From Brumimicrobium glaciale (lineage in GTDB: Bacteria; Bacteroidota; Bacteroidia; Flavobacteriales_D; Crocinitomicaceae), in NCBI RefSeq assembly GCF_004152935.1, contig NZ_SETE01000003.1, positions 451,876-515,875 of the forward strand: DNA of 64,000 bases. Reading direction: 5' to 3'. Below the pieces are notes generated by a model. That model was not told where the DNA came from. It saw only the letters and a program-made list of their open reading frames with translations, and searched no databases. The position numbers and the translations under genes are program-made. Positions 62,419 to 64,000 of the stretch are shown here, one piece after another. Position 1 is the first letter of the stretch, and the number at the start of each line of letters is the position of its first letter.

Positions 62419-64000
62419 GGATTGACAAAGTATATATAGAAGATTTCAAGAATCTTAAAAAGTTCTGTATTGATCTGGATGAAAATCAAATGAACACAGT
62501 ACTACTTGGTCAAAATGCTACTGGAAAATCAAATTTTATTGAAGCTCTTGTTAAGATTTTTAAATTTCTTGACTTATCCAACTCGAGTACAAGAAGATTT
62601 CCAGAATTCAAATATTGGATTAGATATCAATGTCATGGTAAAACTATTACAATTGAGCACCTTGAAGTTAAAAACTATATAATTAATATTGAAGGAGAAA
62701 CAAAAAGTCCCTCCTTAAAATATTTTTTTAGCGATGAAGGAAAGAAAAAATATCTTCCCAAATATATTTTTACCTACTATTCGGGTACTAGCAATCGTTT
62801 AGATGAAATTTTCTGGGAGCACCAACGAAATTTTTATAAAGAAATAATAAAAAAGGATTTTGACACCAGGCGGTTAGATAGCTTACGAAGACTTTTTTAT
62901 GTAAAGCCTATTCATAGTTTTTTCGTGTTAATGGCATTTTTTTCGTTACAACGAATGGAAAAGAAATCTAAAGTATTTTTAAAGGATATACTAGGTATAG
63001 AAGACCTTGACTCTATTCTGTTTGTTCTCAAAGAAGCAAAATGGGATAATGAAAAAGGCGACCCTAAATTTTGGGGAGCTGAAGGTTTAGTTAAAGACTT
63101 TTTGGATGCTGTTTGGGATTATTCATATTCACCAATTTATCACAAAGCAACAGTTTACCCTGATTTTAGAAGTAAAGGCGTGAAAGAGAATCATCTCTAT
63201 TTATATCTAAAGGATAAGGAGTCACTTAAAAATTTTGCAAGCAAGTACTTTGACATTATTAATCAGAAACCCAATAATACATCTTTATTTAAAGCACTTG
63301 AAAGCTGCTATATTTCAGATATGCTAAAAGAAGCAAAAGTGGTCGTCAAAAAAAAGAAAGATGGTAAGGTAACATTTAAAGAGCTCAGTGAAGGTGAACA
63401 ACAATTACTGACAGTTATTGGATTATTGATTTTTACTAGGGAAGATGAATCATTAGTGCTTTTAGATGAGCCAGATACGCACCTAAATCCAGTATGGAAA
63501 TATGATTATTTACATTATCTAAAAACACTTGTTAAATCTAAGAACAAACTTGAATCTGGTGAAGAAATTGATGAATTAGAAGAGGACAAAACAACACAAA
63601 TAATAATAAATACACATGACCCTTTGGTAATTGGAAGCATGGTTAAATCCCAAGTACGTTTGTTTGGCAAGGAAATAGAAACTCAACATCTCAATGCAGG
63701 AAAATCAAAAGGTAAATTTGAAGAATTAAAACAGCAAGCTTTAAATTTTGCTATTGAGCCAGATATTGACCCGCAGGGATTAGGGGTTGCTGGAATATTA
63801 ACAAGCGAATTGTTTGGCCTACCTAGTATTCTTGATAAAACCACTCAAATAAAACTAAACAGAAAAAGATATTTGCAAGGGAAATTGATGAGAAATGAAT
63901 TATTTGGCAGTGAGCAAGATGAATATTCTGATTTAAAATCAGAAATGGAAAAACTTGGATTTTATGAAGAATCCGAAGATTACTGGTTTAAACAATATTT
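62415..64000 (+). CDS. Restriction-associated AAA-type (RecF/OLD-like) ATPase (partial)
   Basis: Partial: starts at the ATG overlapping the hsdS stop (ATGA) and runs off the right edge (about 528 codons seen). The N-terminus MRIDKVYIEDFKNLKKF and Walker A LLGQNATGKSNFIEAL (about 33-43) are of the RecF/SMC/OLD kind. Near residue 320-355 are the signature ELSEGEQQLL and Walker B ESLVLLDEPDTHLNP, and IIINTHDPLVIGSM is a further ATPase motif. From memory it fits TIGR04435, restriction system-associated AAA ATPase. A role in sensing or acting on invading DNA beside the type I system is likely, mechanism unknown. Confidence 0.88.
   Translation, partial: MRIDKVYIEDFKNLKKFCIDLDENQMNTVLLGQNATGKSNFIEALVKIFKFLDLSNSSTRRFPEFKYWIRYQCHGKTITIEHLEVKNYIINIEGETKSPSLKYFFSDEGKKKYLPKYIFTYYSGTSNRLDEIFWEHQRNFYKEIIKKDFDTRRLDSLRRLFYVKPIHSFFVLMAFFSLQRMEKKSKVFLKDILGIEDLDSILFVLKEAKWDNEKGDPKFWGAEGLVKDFLDAVWDYSYSPIYHKATVYPDFRSKGVKENHLYLYLKDKESLKNFASKYFDIINQKPNNTSLFKALESCYISDMLKEAKVVVKKKKDGKVTFKELSEGEQQLLTVIGLLIFTREDESLVLLDEPDTHLNPVWKYDYLHYLKTLVKSKNKLESGEEIDELEEDKTTQIIINTHDPLVIGSMVKSQVRLFGKEIETQHLNAGKSKGKFEELKQQALNFAIEPDIDPQGLGVAGILTSELFGLPSILDKTTQIKLNRKRYLQGKLMRNELFGSEQDEYSDLKSEMEKLGFYEESEDYWFKQY

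Noticed and set aside
1-64000. CRISPR array, rRNA operon, prophage or intact transposon
   Set aside because: No regularly spaced identical repeats beyond three units, no rRNA sequence and no transposase or integrase frame were seen.

Overview
The window comes from an AT-rich member of the Bacteroidota, most likely Flavobacteriales (a Crocinitomicaceae/Fluviicola-like genome would fit). The evidence is a type IX secretion (T9SS) C-terminal sorting domain, a gliding-motility-type C-terminal domain, a DUF4175 coiled-coil membrane protein, the long Bacteroidota form of IspG, RES-Xre and Fic modules, and repeated promoter -7 elements matching TAnnTTTG. The assignment is from gene content only.

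Layout. 1-4.6 kb: accessory region with the 5' part of a tryptophan 2,3-dioxygenase-like/SnoaL fusion and two orphan lipoproteins separated by palindromic elements. 4.8-13.3 kb: mostly minus strand; M42 peptidase, pdxA, two outer-membrane barrels, an ECF sigma factor with a membrane anti-sigma-like partner, a TlpA-like thioredoxin and a LytTR regulator. 13.3-14.0 kb: a long AT-rich gap that could be the replication origin. 14-31.8 kb: housekeeping genes (rpiB, rnr, ferritin, uspA, tRNA-Cys, folB, gltX, DUF4175, an RsbW-like ATPase, ybeY, mnmG, a methyltransferase) and a 1299-residue receptor adenylate cyclase with an HD domain. Three parS-like sites lie in and around ybeY-mnmG. 32-39.8 kb: SNF2 helicase, TonB-like genes (one broken), ispG, GIY-YIG nuclease. 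39.9-51.7 kb: T9SS cargo, mscL, a Fic protein with a double operator, a two-component system with two PepSY-like proteins, TauE/SafE exporter, an MBOAT/SGNH-like pair, RES-Xre toxin-antitoxin. 51.9-60.3 kb: acyl-CoA carboxylase beta subunit, aminotransferase plus omega-amidase, histidine kinase, frameshifted higA, S41 protease, dCMP deaminase. 60.9-64 kb: start of a restriction-type defence locus (HsdS overlapping a RecF/OLD-like ATPase) that runs off the window.

The most informative signals outside genes are: (i) exact or near-exact parS sites plus a change in gene-strand bias, which together point to an origin-proximal region; (ii) a family of 28-bp palindromes whose first TAG is the actual stop codon of three unrelated genes; (iii) operator-like repeats at the Fic and RES-Xre starts; and (iv) a long structured interspersed element before the restriction locus. 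No rRNA, CRISPR array, prophage or intact transposase was seen.
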